A stretch of 11,225 bases of DNA from JAHEJX01 sp041605955. GTDB lineage: Bacteria; Actinomycetota; Acidimicrobiia; Spongiisociales; UBA5794. The position numbers and the translations under genes were made by a program. Every line of letters starts with the position of its first letter. Positions within the stretch are counted from its first letter, which is position 1. The notes beneath the pieces are model-generated. The model had not been told where the DNA came from. It saw nothing but the letters and a program-made list of their open reading frames with translations, and did not search any database. Below, one piece after another: positions 1 to 5,255 of this stretch. The stretch covers positions 1-11,225 of the forward strand of contig JBFIXI010000092.1 in NCBI GenBank assembly GCA_041605955.1. Reading direction: 5' to 3'.

Positions 1-51
1 AATGGTCCGGCACGACGGATACCTCATTGCGTAGGTTCACGAGTAACTGCG

Positions 52-73
52 GAATGGAGGTTGTTATGCGTCG
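52..73 (+). repeat. Second copy of the collagen-like gene's start region
   Basis: The 22 bases here (GAATGGAGG, a short spacer, ATGCGTCG) match the start region of the collagen-like gene at 353-375 almost exactly. The two copies differ by one inserted T and one substitution in the spacer. Both hold a GGAGG ribosome-binding site correctly spaced before ATG (66 here, 368 there). After ATGCGTCG the copies diverge completely. The frame opened at 66 stays open to 464, but its product is low-complexity, lacks a signal peptide and resembles nothing I know, so I do not call it a gene. It may be the remains of a duplicated paralogue. Confidence 0.55.
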
Positions 74-116
74 CGTAGTCATTGACGTTCTCGATCGAGA
101 AGCCAATGACTATGCG
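72..116. repeat. 45-nt imperfect palindrome (long hairpin)
   Basis: The arms 72-84 and 104-116 pair over 13 positions, all Watson-Crick except one G-T wobble (75 with 113). Inside them lies a perfect 14-bp palindrome, TTCTCGATCGAGAA (88-101), separated from the outer arms by 3 and 2 unpaired bases. No T-tract follows, so it does not look like an intrinsic terminator. It begins three codons after the duplicated ATG at 66. It could be a protein-binding dyad, an mRNA structure, or the end of a small mobile repeat. Confidence 0.6.
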
Positions 117-330
117 CAACTTTTCGCTGAGAGCCGCACAGAGAGGGAGACGACTGGTGGGGTGTTCGGGAGTGCACCCAACACGAACGCCGCCACTGGA
201 GTCATCTCCCCCGACTCACAAACCATACATGTCCCGGTCCATGCTGTCGCGACCCGAAATAGCCCGCCTCGAGCAGGAGCTAGGACGCCAAGCCGAAGGC
301 CCCTAATCGGCGAAACACCACCCTGTTCGG

Positions 331-336
331 TAGCTT
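331..336 (+). promoter_or_regulatory. Possible -10 element for the collagen-like gene
   Basis: TAGCTT fits the TANNNT pattern and would place a transcription start near 343, leaving a leader of about 25 nt that contains the GGAGG ribosome-binding site at 357-361. No convincing -35 hexamer is visible upstream. Confidence 0.22.
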
Positions 337-367
337 CGGGAACCGTGACGCTGAATGGAGGTTTGCT

Positions 368-1015
368 ATGCGTCGGCTCGGGATGCTGTTGGCTGCCGTT
401 GTGGTGTTTTTCGGCGGGGTGGTGTACGCCTACGCCCAAGGCGAGGTATTCACCGGGTGCCTAACCCCAGGCGGGGACTTGAAAAACGTCCAGCTCGGCA
501 CCGAGCCGACATCGCCCTGCAAGGGCAGCTCGGTGCAAGTGTCGTGGAACGTACAGGGACCTATCGGTCCTCAAGGACCCCAGGGCCCAGAGGGACCGGA
601 GGGCCCAGACGGACCGGAAGGCCCACAAGGGCCGGCAGGACCTAACTCACCCGTGCTGTCGGTATTTCTGGTGTTGGCACCCGGTGAGACTGACACTCGT
701 ACCTTCGACAATGGGTTCTCGCTAGAGCTGCGTTGTGCCCAAGACCCAGGAGGCGGAATCGGCTACCTCGGAGAAGTATGGGTAAACCACCAGACACAGT
801 GGTACGACAACACGGTCGCAGGATTGCTGACCGGACCGACTCGCCAATACGGCTCTCAGTCCGCACAAACCAGCCTCCAGATGAGAAGCGTCCAAGCGTA
901 CGCGACCGGTCTGGACGGCGCCGTCTTCCAGATTGACAGGCTTGACATCATCATGCCGCCCCGGACCGACGAGCCTAACCAGTGCATATTTGGCGGCTTC
1001 GTGGCTGCCGGCTGA
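368..1015 (+). CDS. Secreted protein with a short collagen-like Gly-Pro-X tract
   Basis: The 215-aa product starts at an ATG preceded by GGAGG (357-361). Residues 1-23 form a signal peptide: an Arg-Arg start, a hydrophobic core, and a likely cut after Ala-Tyr-Ala23. Residues 24-63 form a small domain with Cys31 and Cys51 ending in Ser-Trp-Asn, the layout seen before collagen-like tracts in many actinobacterial surface proteins. Residues 64-93 are ten uninterrupted Gly-Pro-X triplets (X = I,Q,Q,E,E,D,E,Q,A,N), strongly acidic. Residues 94-215 form a probable globular C-terminal domain with two further cysteines (LELRCAQ and NQCIFGG), which I do not recognise. The tract could drive trimer formation, but it is short for a stable triple helix. 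There is no sortase motif or C-terminal membrane helix, so it is probably released or held non-covalently. A strong hairpin follows at 1091-1117. The product class is clear; its function is unknown. Confidence 0.85.
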   Translation: MRRLGMLLAAVVVFFGGVVYAYAQGEVFTGCLTPGGDLKNVQLGTEPTSPCKGSSVQVSWNVQGPIGPQGPQGPEGPEGPDGPEGPQGPAGPNSPVLSVFLVLAPGETDTRTFDNGFSLELRCAQDPGGGIGYLGEVWVNHQTQWYDNTVAGLLTGPTRQYGSQSAQTSLQMRSVQAYATGLDGAVFQIDRLDIIMPPRTDEPNQCIFGGFVAAG

Positions 1016-1090
1016 AGCCCAATCCGACCATGAACCATGGGCTACGGGCGTACCGTCTCAACACGACACCGTACGTGCTGTCGGCCGACA

Positions 1091-1117
1091 GGTGTGGGGG
1101 ACATTATCCCCCACACT
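1091..1117 (+). terminator. Strong hairpin after the collagen-like gene
   Basis: GTGTGGGGGA (1092-1101) pairs perfectly with TCCCCCACAC (1107-1116) around a 5-nt loop, and a G-T pair can extend the base. It lies about 75 bp after the stop codon at 1015. No T-tract follows on either strand, so it would be a U-less terminator or an mRNA 3' stabiliser. The direction is assigned from the upstream gene. Confidence 0.5.
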
Positions 1118-1402
1118 AGAAACCTAGGGAGAGGCTTGTACCCCTACAAACGGGTCTCGTCTCGCGCCTGCGAAAACCCACTGGCGGGAGAGCGTGGGCG
1201 CCACGGTTGACCTCACGGATTGACGCGGACGTCAGAAACGCAGGTCGCCCACCAACTCGACCGGGGAAAGCGGCGCCCGATTGGCTCCCACGGTCGACCA
1301 TCGAGCAACGTTACAGAGGCGTTGGTCAGCAGGATGGACCCGGGGCGTGAAGCGTACCGCGGATAAGGTAACCAAATACGCCCGATAACCGGTATCTGAT
1401 TC
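1118..1402. other. Intergenic stretch with no supported gene
   Basis: Short open frames cross this stretch on both strands, but none has a ribosome-binding site, a plausible product or a recognisable motif. No terminator or strong repeat stands out, apart from a 6-bp stem (1394-1399 with 1403-1408) that overlaps the stop codon of the minus-strand gene ending at 1403. Confidence 0.5.
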
Positions 1403-1720
1403 TCAGATCCTTTCAATGCCGAACGTCTGGACGTAGTAGTCCCAGTTTGGAGCAAGTAGCTGACCCTCGCACCACGGCTTGTCTTCCGTGGGCGTCAACT
1501 GACCCATGGCCGACTCTTCGGGATAGGGCACATCCAACGGGCGCTCAATTCCGTCCTCATCGGTAATAGACGCGCGGAGGACCACCGCTGTGTGAGCGCC
1601 TAGATTCCGAAGTCGGAGGAGCCCTCCGGGCGCGGGCTCGAACGTCATTGGTGGCCTTTGACGGAGGCCGAGAGCCACCGAGACGGCGCCCAGCGTGAAT
1701 CCAATCGCTAATTCCAGCAC
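1403..1720 (-). CDS. Small membrane protein, one N-terminal helix (hypothetical)
   Basis: This 105-aa product is not recognised. Residues 2-19 (LELAIGFTLGAVSVALGL) form one hydrophobic helix, followed by Arg-Gln-Arg, which suggests an N-out anchor with the rest in the cytoplasm. Residues 25-105 form a small domain: a beta-like stretch (GLLRLRNLGAHTAVVLRASI), an acidic middle, and an aromatic end (WCEGQLL, NWDYYVQTFGIERI). The GTG at 1720 is the first usable start, because an in-frame TAG lies 12 nt upstream. TAGAAT (1732-1727) ends exactly 6 nt before the GTG, so the mRNA is probably leaderless. The gene lies between a recombinase relic and the collagen-like gene, so it is probably island cargo. 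It is real by frame quality and start layout; its role is unknown. Confidence 0.6.
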   Translation of the reverse strand: MLELAIGFTLGAVSVALGLRQRPPMTFEPAPGGLLRLRNLGAHTAVVLRASITDEDGIERPLDVPYPEESAMGQLTPTEDKPWCEGQLLAPNWDYYVQTFGIERI

Positions 1721-1726
1721 CTCACA

Positions 1727-1732
1727 ATTCTA
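1727..1732 (-). promoter_or_regulatory. -10 element TAGAAT for a leaderless gene
   Basis: On the minus strand TAGAAT (five of six bases match TATAAT) ends 6 nt before the GTG at 1720, so transcription would begin at or next to the start codon. A TTGCGA upstream sits 20 nt away, too far for a good -35 element. Confidence 0.45.
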
Positions 1733-1752
1733 CTGCTCGATGCCCATGATGG

Positions 1753-1959
1753 TCGCAACCCGAGGCTCGCGTAGTGGCGGGGCGACAACGACTCTGCCTC
1801 ATCCACCAGGAGGCAGAGCTCGTCGACCGTGATTTAGCGGCCGCAAGAGGTGACCGTGACCCGGGGACGCACCAACAGGTGTTCGGACCGTTCGTCCAAG
1901 ATCCCTTGATAGCGAGACCATTTGAGGAAGGGCCGCGCCGCTACGCTCACTCGTCGCAT
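1753..1959 (-). pseudogene. Probable tyrosine-recombinase (integrase) relic
   Basis: On the minus strand one frame gives MRRVSVAARPFLKWSRYQG and 22 more residues, then a TAA stop at 1836-1834, then continues in the same frame as ITVDELCLLVDEAESLS and ends near HYASLGLR. Phage-type integrases have a similar order: a core-binding segment with a W-x-x-Y pattern, a short linker, then a 'T-x-x-E-L-x-L-L-x-x-A' helix leading to the catalytic Arg in 'T-G-L-R'. The final GLR may be that site. The in-frame stop and the absence of the catalytic domain beyond it indicate decay. The tRNA-Val 3' end about 140 bp away is a classic integrase target and supports the call. The similarity is judged by eye and is weak, so an unrelated non-coding stretch remains possible. 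Confidence 0.4.
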
Positions 1960-1961
1960 GA

Positions 1962-1994
1962 TGGTGTCCGTCTGGTGTCCGCATAGTGTCCATA
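1962..1994. repeat. Three tandem 11-bp repeats
   Basis: TGGTGTCCGTC, TGGTGTCCGCA and TAGTGTCCATA lie head to tail. The core T(G/A)GTGTCC is kept in all three units, and the 11-bp period places them on nearly the same helix face. They lie between the recombinase relic and the tRNA-Val gene, where integrase arm-type binding sites would be expected. This role is inferred from position only. Confidence 0.6.
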
Positions 1995-2101
1995 TCGACC
2001 ACTATTTCGGGCTACCCGGGATGAATGTCAACCTCGCGACCGGGACACCAAGAATGCGTCGACACGACTGAGGAAACCAACCAACACGTGGCATTCCAAA
2101 G

Positions 2102-2176
2102 TGGTGGGCGCTACTGGGTTCGAACCAGTGACCTCTGCCGTGTGAAGGCAGCGCTCTTCCGCTGAGCTAAGCGCCC
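2102..2176 (-). tRNA. tRNA-Val, anticodon CAC
   Basis: Read on the minus strand, the acceptor arm GGGCGCT (2176-2170) pairs with AGCGCCC (2112-2106), followed by discriminator A and an encoded CCA (2104-2102). The D-arm holds TAGCTCAGCGG. The anticodon stem CTGCC/GGCAG encloses the loop TTCACAC, giving anticodon CAC, which reads valine GUG codons. The T-arm has the invariant GGTTCGAACCC. All arms pair well, so the gene should be functional. Its 3' end faces the accessory region at 1-2101. Confidence 0.96.
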
Positions 2177-2190
2177 GCTGTGCTCGCCTG

Positions 2191-2196
2191 AGAATA
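2191..2196 (-). promoter_or_regulatory. -10 element for tRNA-Val
   Basis: On the minus strand TATTCT ends 14 nt before the tRNA 5' end, giving a leader of about 7-8 nt, typical for a tRNA gene. No clear -35 element is visible. Confidence 0.4.
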
Positions 2197-2305
2197 GTCC
2201 GCCGGCCGGAAGGTACTGCGAGGCGATCGGGGCCTCCCGTGGGCTTGCACCCGGTGCGAGCGGACCACCGCGACGCCTGCGCACGATGAGGCCTTTTGTA
2301 TTGCG

Positions 2306-3631
2306 ATGATCCTGCCGAAAACACGGCGTATGGATGAACTGCGCGATAAGCTCGCCGCCGCCCATCCCAGCAACTGGGAGATCTGGCCCGTGCTGCGGGG
2401 CTTGCGGCACTGGTTTGTCGCCCTCGGCGCGATCATCTTGATAGCTGTCCCGTGGGGCATCCGCGCCGAGGAACGTAGCCTCGAGAAGTCGAGCCGGGCG
2501 GCGTTGACCGAGGCCGGTCTCGCAATCGAAGACATCACGTTCAGCGGCCGGCAAGCGACGATCGTCGCCGACCTGAGCACCAATGACCAGATAGCGGCAG
2601 TCGCCGTGCTCCACGACATGGGGGGCGTGTCTCGCGTGACGTGGCAAGAGGGCAGCGGCCGCAGCCTCCCACCGTCGGCTGCGACTCCGCCGACGACTGC
2701 CGTGCCCGAGCCCAGCGCCCACCTCGCCGCCGTCGTTAAAAACGGCGCCATCACCCTGCGCGGCGCCGTTCCCGACGCCGGCACGATCAAAGAAGTGACC
2801 GACTCCGCCGCCCGCTTGTGGGGCTCGAATGTGGTCAACCAACAGTTCGTCGACAGCTCGCTGGTTGCACTCCCTTGGCTCGCCGGCGCGGCTGAGTCCG
2901 TGGCCGTGCTCCCCCTCTTGATCGATCCTCAACTGACCCTCGATGCCGATGGGGCCACCCTCACCGGCGAGGCGATCAGTCAGCCGGTGCTCGATCTGGC
3001 GGCCACCTGGCTCTCCCAGATCCTCGGGCCCGACGTGGCCATCGACAACAAAGTCACCCTCACTCGTCTCGACCTACCCAACCTCGAGATCATCTCTCCC
3101 GGGAACGGCACCGTCGTTCTGGAAGGCACCGTGCCCAACGCCGACATCCGTCGCGCACTGGTGATAGCGGCCGCCCAGGGCGATGAGGACGTCGAGATCG
3201 GCAATCGGATGCGGTGGAGCGAGACCACCGCCGACGTCTACTTGCTGGCACGACTCCCCCAGCTGATTGACGCTCTCGGCGGCGCCGCAGAGTGGACTCT
3301 CCGCTTCGACGGCGAGAGCCTCGGGGGCACCGCGTCCGGGGGGCGGGCGTTCCACGCCAACCGAGTCAGACCCACCGCAGCGCTGGCCGGGCTCGTCGAG
3401 CTGCTTGCCGAGCTCATGCAGGCCGATCCCCACCTGCGAATCGAGGTCGGGGTTCATGTGACGCTCCGCGAAGACAGCAATGTCGACGGGACCGCACTCG
3501 CGAGGGAGCGAGCTGACGCCATCGCCGACCACCTGGTGCGGCTCGGGATCCATCCAGGGCGGATAACCGCATCGCCCGCCGCCGGCGACGGAGAACTGCT
3601 CCGGTTTCAGTTGATTCCTGCCGATCAGTAG
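2306..3631 (+). CDS. Membrane-anchored BON-repeat protein with OmpA-like C-terminus (ArfA-like)
   Basis: The 441-aa product has a short cytoplasmic start, one membrane helix (about residues 36-52), then an outer part. A BON-like unit covers about 56-110, a Pro/Thr linker 115-135, and three more BON-like units about 136-310, each marked by the pattern 'V-T-L-x-G-x-V' (AITLRGAVP, ATLTGEAIS, VVLEGTVPN). Residues 310-441 align with the OmpA peptidoglycan-binding fold (NRVRPTAALAGLVELL, then RERADAIADHLVRLGI). By hand alignment with E. coli OmpA, Arg402 matches the conserved diaminopimelate-binding Arg286, but Leu387 stands where Asp271 should be. Mycobacterial ArfA (OmpATb) has the same order with fewer BON units. 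The start is uncertain: ATG 2306 has no good ribosome-binding site and Met9 (2330) is possible. It probably forms an operon with the next gene, 7 bp downstream. A cell-envelope role is inferred. Confidence 0.82.
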   Translation: MILPKTRRMDELRDKLAAAHPSNWEIWPVLRGLRHWFVALGAIILIAVPWGIRAEERSLEKSSRAALTEAGLAIEDITFSGRQATIVADLSTNDQIAAVAVLHDMGGVSRVTWQEGSGRSLPPSAATPPTTAVPEPSAHLAAVVKNGAITLRGAVPDAGTIKEVTDSAARLWGSNVVNQQFVDSSLVALPWLAGAAESVAVLPLLIDPQLTLDADGATLTGEAISQPVLDLAATWLSQILGPDVAIDNKVTLTRLDLPNLEIISPGNGTVVLEGTVPNADIRRALVIAAAQGDEDVEIGNRMRWSETTADVYLLARLPQLIDALGGAAEWTLRFDGESLGGTASGGRAFHANRVRPTAALAGLVELLAELMQADPHLRIEVGVHVTLREDSNVDGTALARERADAIADHLVRLGIHPGRITASPAAGDGELLRFQLIPADQ

Positions 3632-3638
3632 AGGGTCG

Positions 3639-4043
3639 ATGATCTACGCAGCCTCAGAAATCATCTTCTGGATACTGCTCGCCGCAATCGTGGGCGGCGG
3701 CATCGGCTACGGGTTGTCCGAAGCCAAGTCGCTGCGCATCAGGCAACGGCTCAGCCAAAGCAAGGCCGACGCCCCGATGGAGCGCGAGCTGGCGATCGCC
3801 TGGGACACCATCGAGGATCTGAACCGCCGCCTGCAGGTGGCCCACGAAACGATCCGCGCCGAGACGGCAGCTACGACCGACGCTGAACCCCACGATGCTG
3901 ATGACGACGAGGACGCCGACCCCGAAGCCGAAGCCCGGGATGCGGCCGGCGGCAATGGGAGCGAAGGCGCAGTCGGTACCCGACTCTCGCAGAGAGTCGC
4001 CTCGGCCTCGGTGAGGAACCGCAACGTCGAACCCGCCGACTGA
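3639..4043 (+). CDS. Small membrane protein with coiled coil and acidic tail (hypothetical)
   Basis: The 134-aa product begins with a membrane helix (about residues 8-27, IIFWILLAAIVGGGIGYGL), then a basic stretch (LRIRQRL) that should stay in the cytoplasm. A helical, coiled-coil-like part follows (about 45-75, MERELAIAWDTIEDLNRR), then a very acidic segment rich in Asp and Glu (80-100) and a disordered Gly/Ser tail. GAGGG (3631-3635) overlaps the stop of the preceding gene and lies just before the ATG, so the two genes are translationally linked. In mycobacteria arfA is also followed by a short one-helix membrane gene (arfB). The shared layout suggests an accessory role for the BON/OmpA protein, but I see no sequence match strong enough to name it. 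Confidence 0.75.
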   Translation: MIYAASEIIFWILLAAIVGGGIGYGLSEAKSLRIRQRLSQSKADAPMERELAIAWDTIEDLNRRLQVAHETIRAETAATTDAEPHDADDDEDADPEAEARDAAGGNGSEGAVGTRLSQRVASASVRNRNVEPAD

Positions 4044-4105
4044 GGCAGCTGCACCCATCCACCGGTTGCCCGGCCGTGTCCCGCCGCTAAGCCTCATGGC
4101 GCGCC

Positions 4106-4111
4106 TAACCT
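4106..4111 (+). promoter_or_regulatory. -10 element TAACCT for a leaderless gene
   Basis: TAACCT ends exactly 6 nt before the GTG at 4118, and no purine-rich ribosome-binding site precedes that GTG, so a leaderless transcript is likely. No clear -35 hexamer is seen. Confidence 0.4.
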
Positions 4112-4117
4112 CGCGCC

Positions 4118-4507
4118 GTGCCGACCGATCCCGATCCCGATCTCGCCTTCCGCGGCGATCTCGAAGCATTCGAGCGGCTGGTCGACAGTGTCCTCGATGA
4201 GCTGCCCGAGTGGGTGTTGGAGCGCATCGACAACCTCCACGTGGTGGTCCAGGACCACCCCACTCCCGACCAGGCAAGCCACGGCGCTCACCTGCTGGGG
4301 CTCTACGAAGGCATCATGCTGAAAGACCGGGGCATGAACTACTTCGCCGCTTCTCCGGATCGCATCAGCATCTTCCGTCAGGAGCACCTTCGCATGGCGC
4401 GCAGCCCGCGCCACCTCGCAGCCCAGATCCGCAAGACGGTGCTGCACGAGATGGCGCATCACCTCGGGATCGACGACGAACGACTCCACGAGCTGGGTTG
4501 GGGATAG
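4118..4507 (+). CDS. Zincin-like metallopeptidase family protein
   Basis: The 129-aa product has the zinc-protease signature HEMAHHLGIDDERL (residues 110-123): His110 and His114 should bind zinc, Glu111 should be the catalytic base, and the following acidic residues fit the third ligand of the small 'zincin-like, DUF1025' family (PF06262). The length and the order of an acidic start, GLYEGIMLKDRG and a C-terminal HExxH are usual for that family. Its substrates are unknown. There is no signal peptide or membrane helix, so it is cytoplasmic. The GTG start is chosen because the family's conserved part begins soon after it and a -10 element ends 6 nt before it. The SRPBCC gene follows after 58 nt. 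Confidence 0.88.
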   Translation: MPTDPDPDLAFRGDLEAFERLVDSVLDELPEWVLERIDNLHVVVQDHPTPDQASHGAHLLGLYEGIMLKDRGMNYFAASPDRISIFRQEHLRMARSPRHLAAQIRKTVLHEMAHHLGIDDERLHELGWG

Positions 4508-4521
4508 GGACTGACGACCCT

Positions 4522-4535
4522 GGTCGGCTCCGACC
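4522..4535 (+). other. Short hairpin between metallopeptidase and SRPBCC genes
   Basis: GGTCGG (4522-4527) is complementary to CCGACC (4530-4535), giving a 5-bp stem with a 4-nt loop, 15 bp after the metallopeptidase stop. No T-tract follows. It may be a weak attenuator or chance. Confidence 0.25.
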
Positions 4536-4565
4536 CTCCATGTTTCGCTGCAGCGAGAGGGATAT

Positions 4566-5255
4566 ATGGGATGGCAGCCGAAGACTCGGCGCGCAATCGG
4601 TGGGCTGGTGGGGTGGACACTGCTGGCTCGCGCCGTGGCGATGCGGGGCTGGGGACTGAAGCCGGGTGAGGCGAACCGACCTGTTCCCGGCGACGACGTG
4701 ATCACACAGCCGGATCAGCAACTCACCCACGGAGTGACGATTGCGGCGCCGCCGTCGCAGGTCTGGCCGTGGATCGCCCAGACCGGCTACGGGCGAGGTG
4801 GGTGGTACACGCCAGCGTGGATCGATCGCTACTTGTGGCGGGTCGAAGCGACCAGCCTCGACCACATCGACCCCGACCTGCAAGACATCGCAGCGGGCGA
4901 CGTGATCCCCGACGGCCCACCGGGCACGGCCACGTTCTCAGTCATGGAGGTGAGACCCCGTAAGGCCCTGGTGCTGCACTCCAAGCGCCATCCTGTAACC
5001 GGCGTGCCTCCCGACCTCCGCTCCCCCAACCCGGGACCCTATCTCGACTTCAGCTGGTCGTTCTTCCTCGAACCTATCGACACAGGCCGCACTCGCCTCT
5101 TGCTGCGAACGCGAGGCATCGCCCACGTGGAGCCCGTCGCTTACCTGCTCGGCTGGCTGGTGTGGCCGGCGGTCGACTACATGATGTCGCGCTGGATGCT
5201 GCGCGGCATCAAGCAACGCGCCGAGAGCTACGTTCCAGTCCCCGTCACGGGATGA
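4566..5255 (+). CDS. SRPBCC (START-like) family protein
   Basis: The 229-aa product has a mildly hydrophobic N-terminus (residues 10-25), then an SRPBCC-type fold from about 54 to 185: THGVTIAAPPSQVWPWIAQ is the typical first strand and helix of the family, followed by GRGGWYTPAWID, a middle segment (FSVMEVRPRKALVLHSK) and a closing strand (RTRLLLRTRG). The last 40 residues are hydrophobic (PVAYLLGWLVWPAVDYMM), as in SRPBCC proteins that sit at a membrane. The fold binds hydrophobic ligands; the ligand here cannot be told. The ATG at 4566 has a good ribosome-binding site, GAGAGG (4555-4560), spaced 5 nt. The 3' end overlaps the convergent beta-helix gene by 11 bp. Confidence 0.85.
   Translation: MGWQPKTRRAIGGLVGWTLLARAVAMRGWGLKPGEANRPVPGDDVITQPDQQLTHGVTIAAPPSQVWPWIAQTGYGRGGWYTPAWIDRYLWRVEATSLDHIDPDLQDIAAGDVIPDGPPGTATFSVMEVRPRKALVLHSKRHPVTGVPPDLRSPNPGPYLDFSWSFFLEPIDTGRTRLLLRTRGIAHVEPVAYLLGWLVWPAVDYMMSRWMLRGIKQRAESYVPVPVTG

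Noticed and set aside
112..306. Small frame ending in LSRPEIARLEQELGRQAEGP
   Set aside because: The last 20 residues look helical and natural, but no ribosome-binding site precedes any ATG and the rest of the frame is implausible, so it is not listed as a gene.
66..464. Open frame following the duplicated ribosome-binding site and ATG
   Set aside because: The product has no signal peptide, is low in complexity and shifts character along its length, and the frame runs into the collagen-like gene in another phase. Only the start region looks gene-like.
582..650. Repetitive Gly-Pro coding region, considered as a CRISPR-like or satellite repeat
   Set aside because: The 9-bp periodicity follows from the Gly-Pro-X codons and keeps the reading frame; there are no spacers.
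1244..1255. CGCCCACCA matching the tRNA-Val 3' end, considered as an attachment-site copy
   Set aside because: The match is only 9 bases and is in the inverted orientation relative to the tRNA, whereas an attachment site should be a longer direct repeat.
1213..1455. Minus-strand frame of 80 residues
   Set aside because: It overlaps the end of the better-supported gene at 1403-1720, has no ribosome-binding site and shows no recognisable motif.
2111..2932. Long minus-strand frame opposite the BON/OmpA gene
   Set aside because: It runs through the tRNA gene and mirrors a well-supported plus-strand gene; such frames are common in GC-rich DNA.
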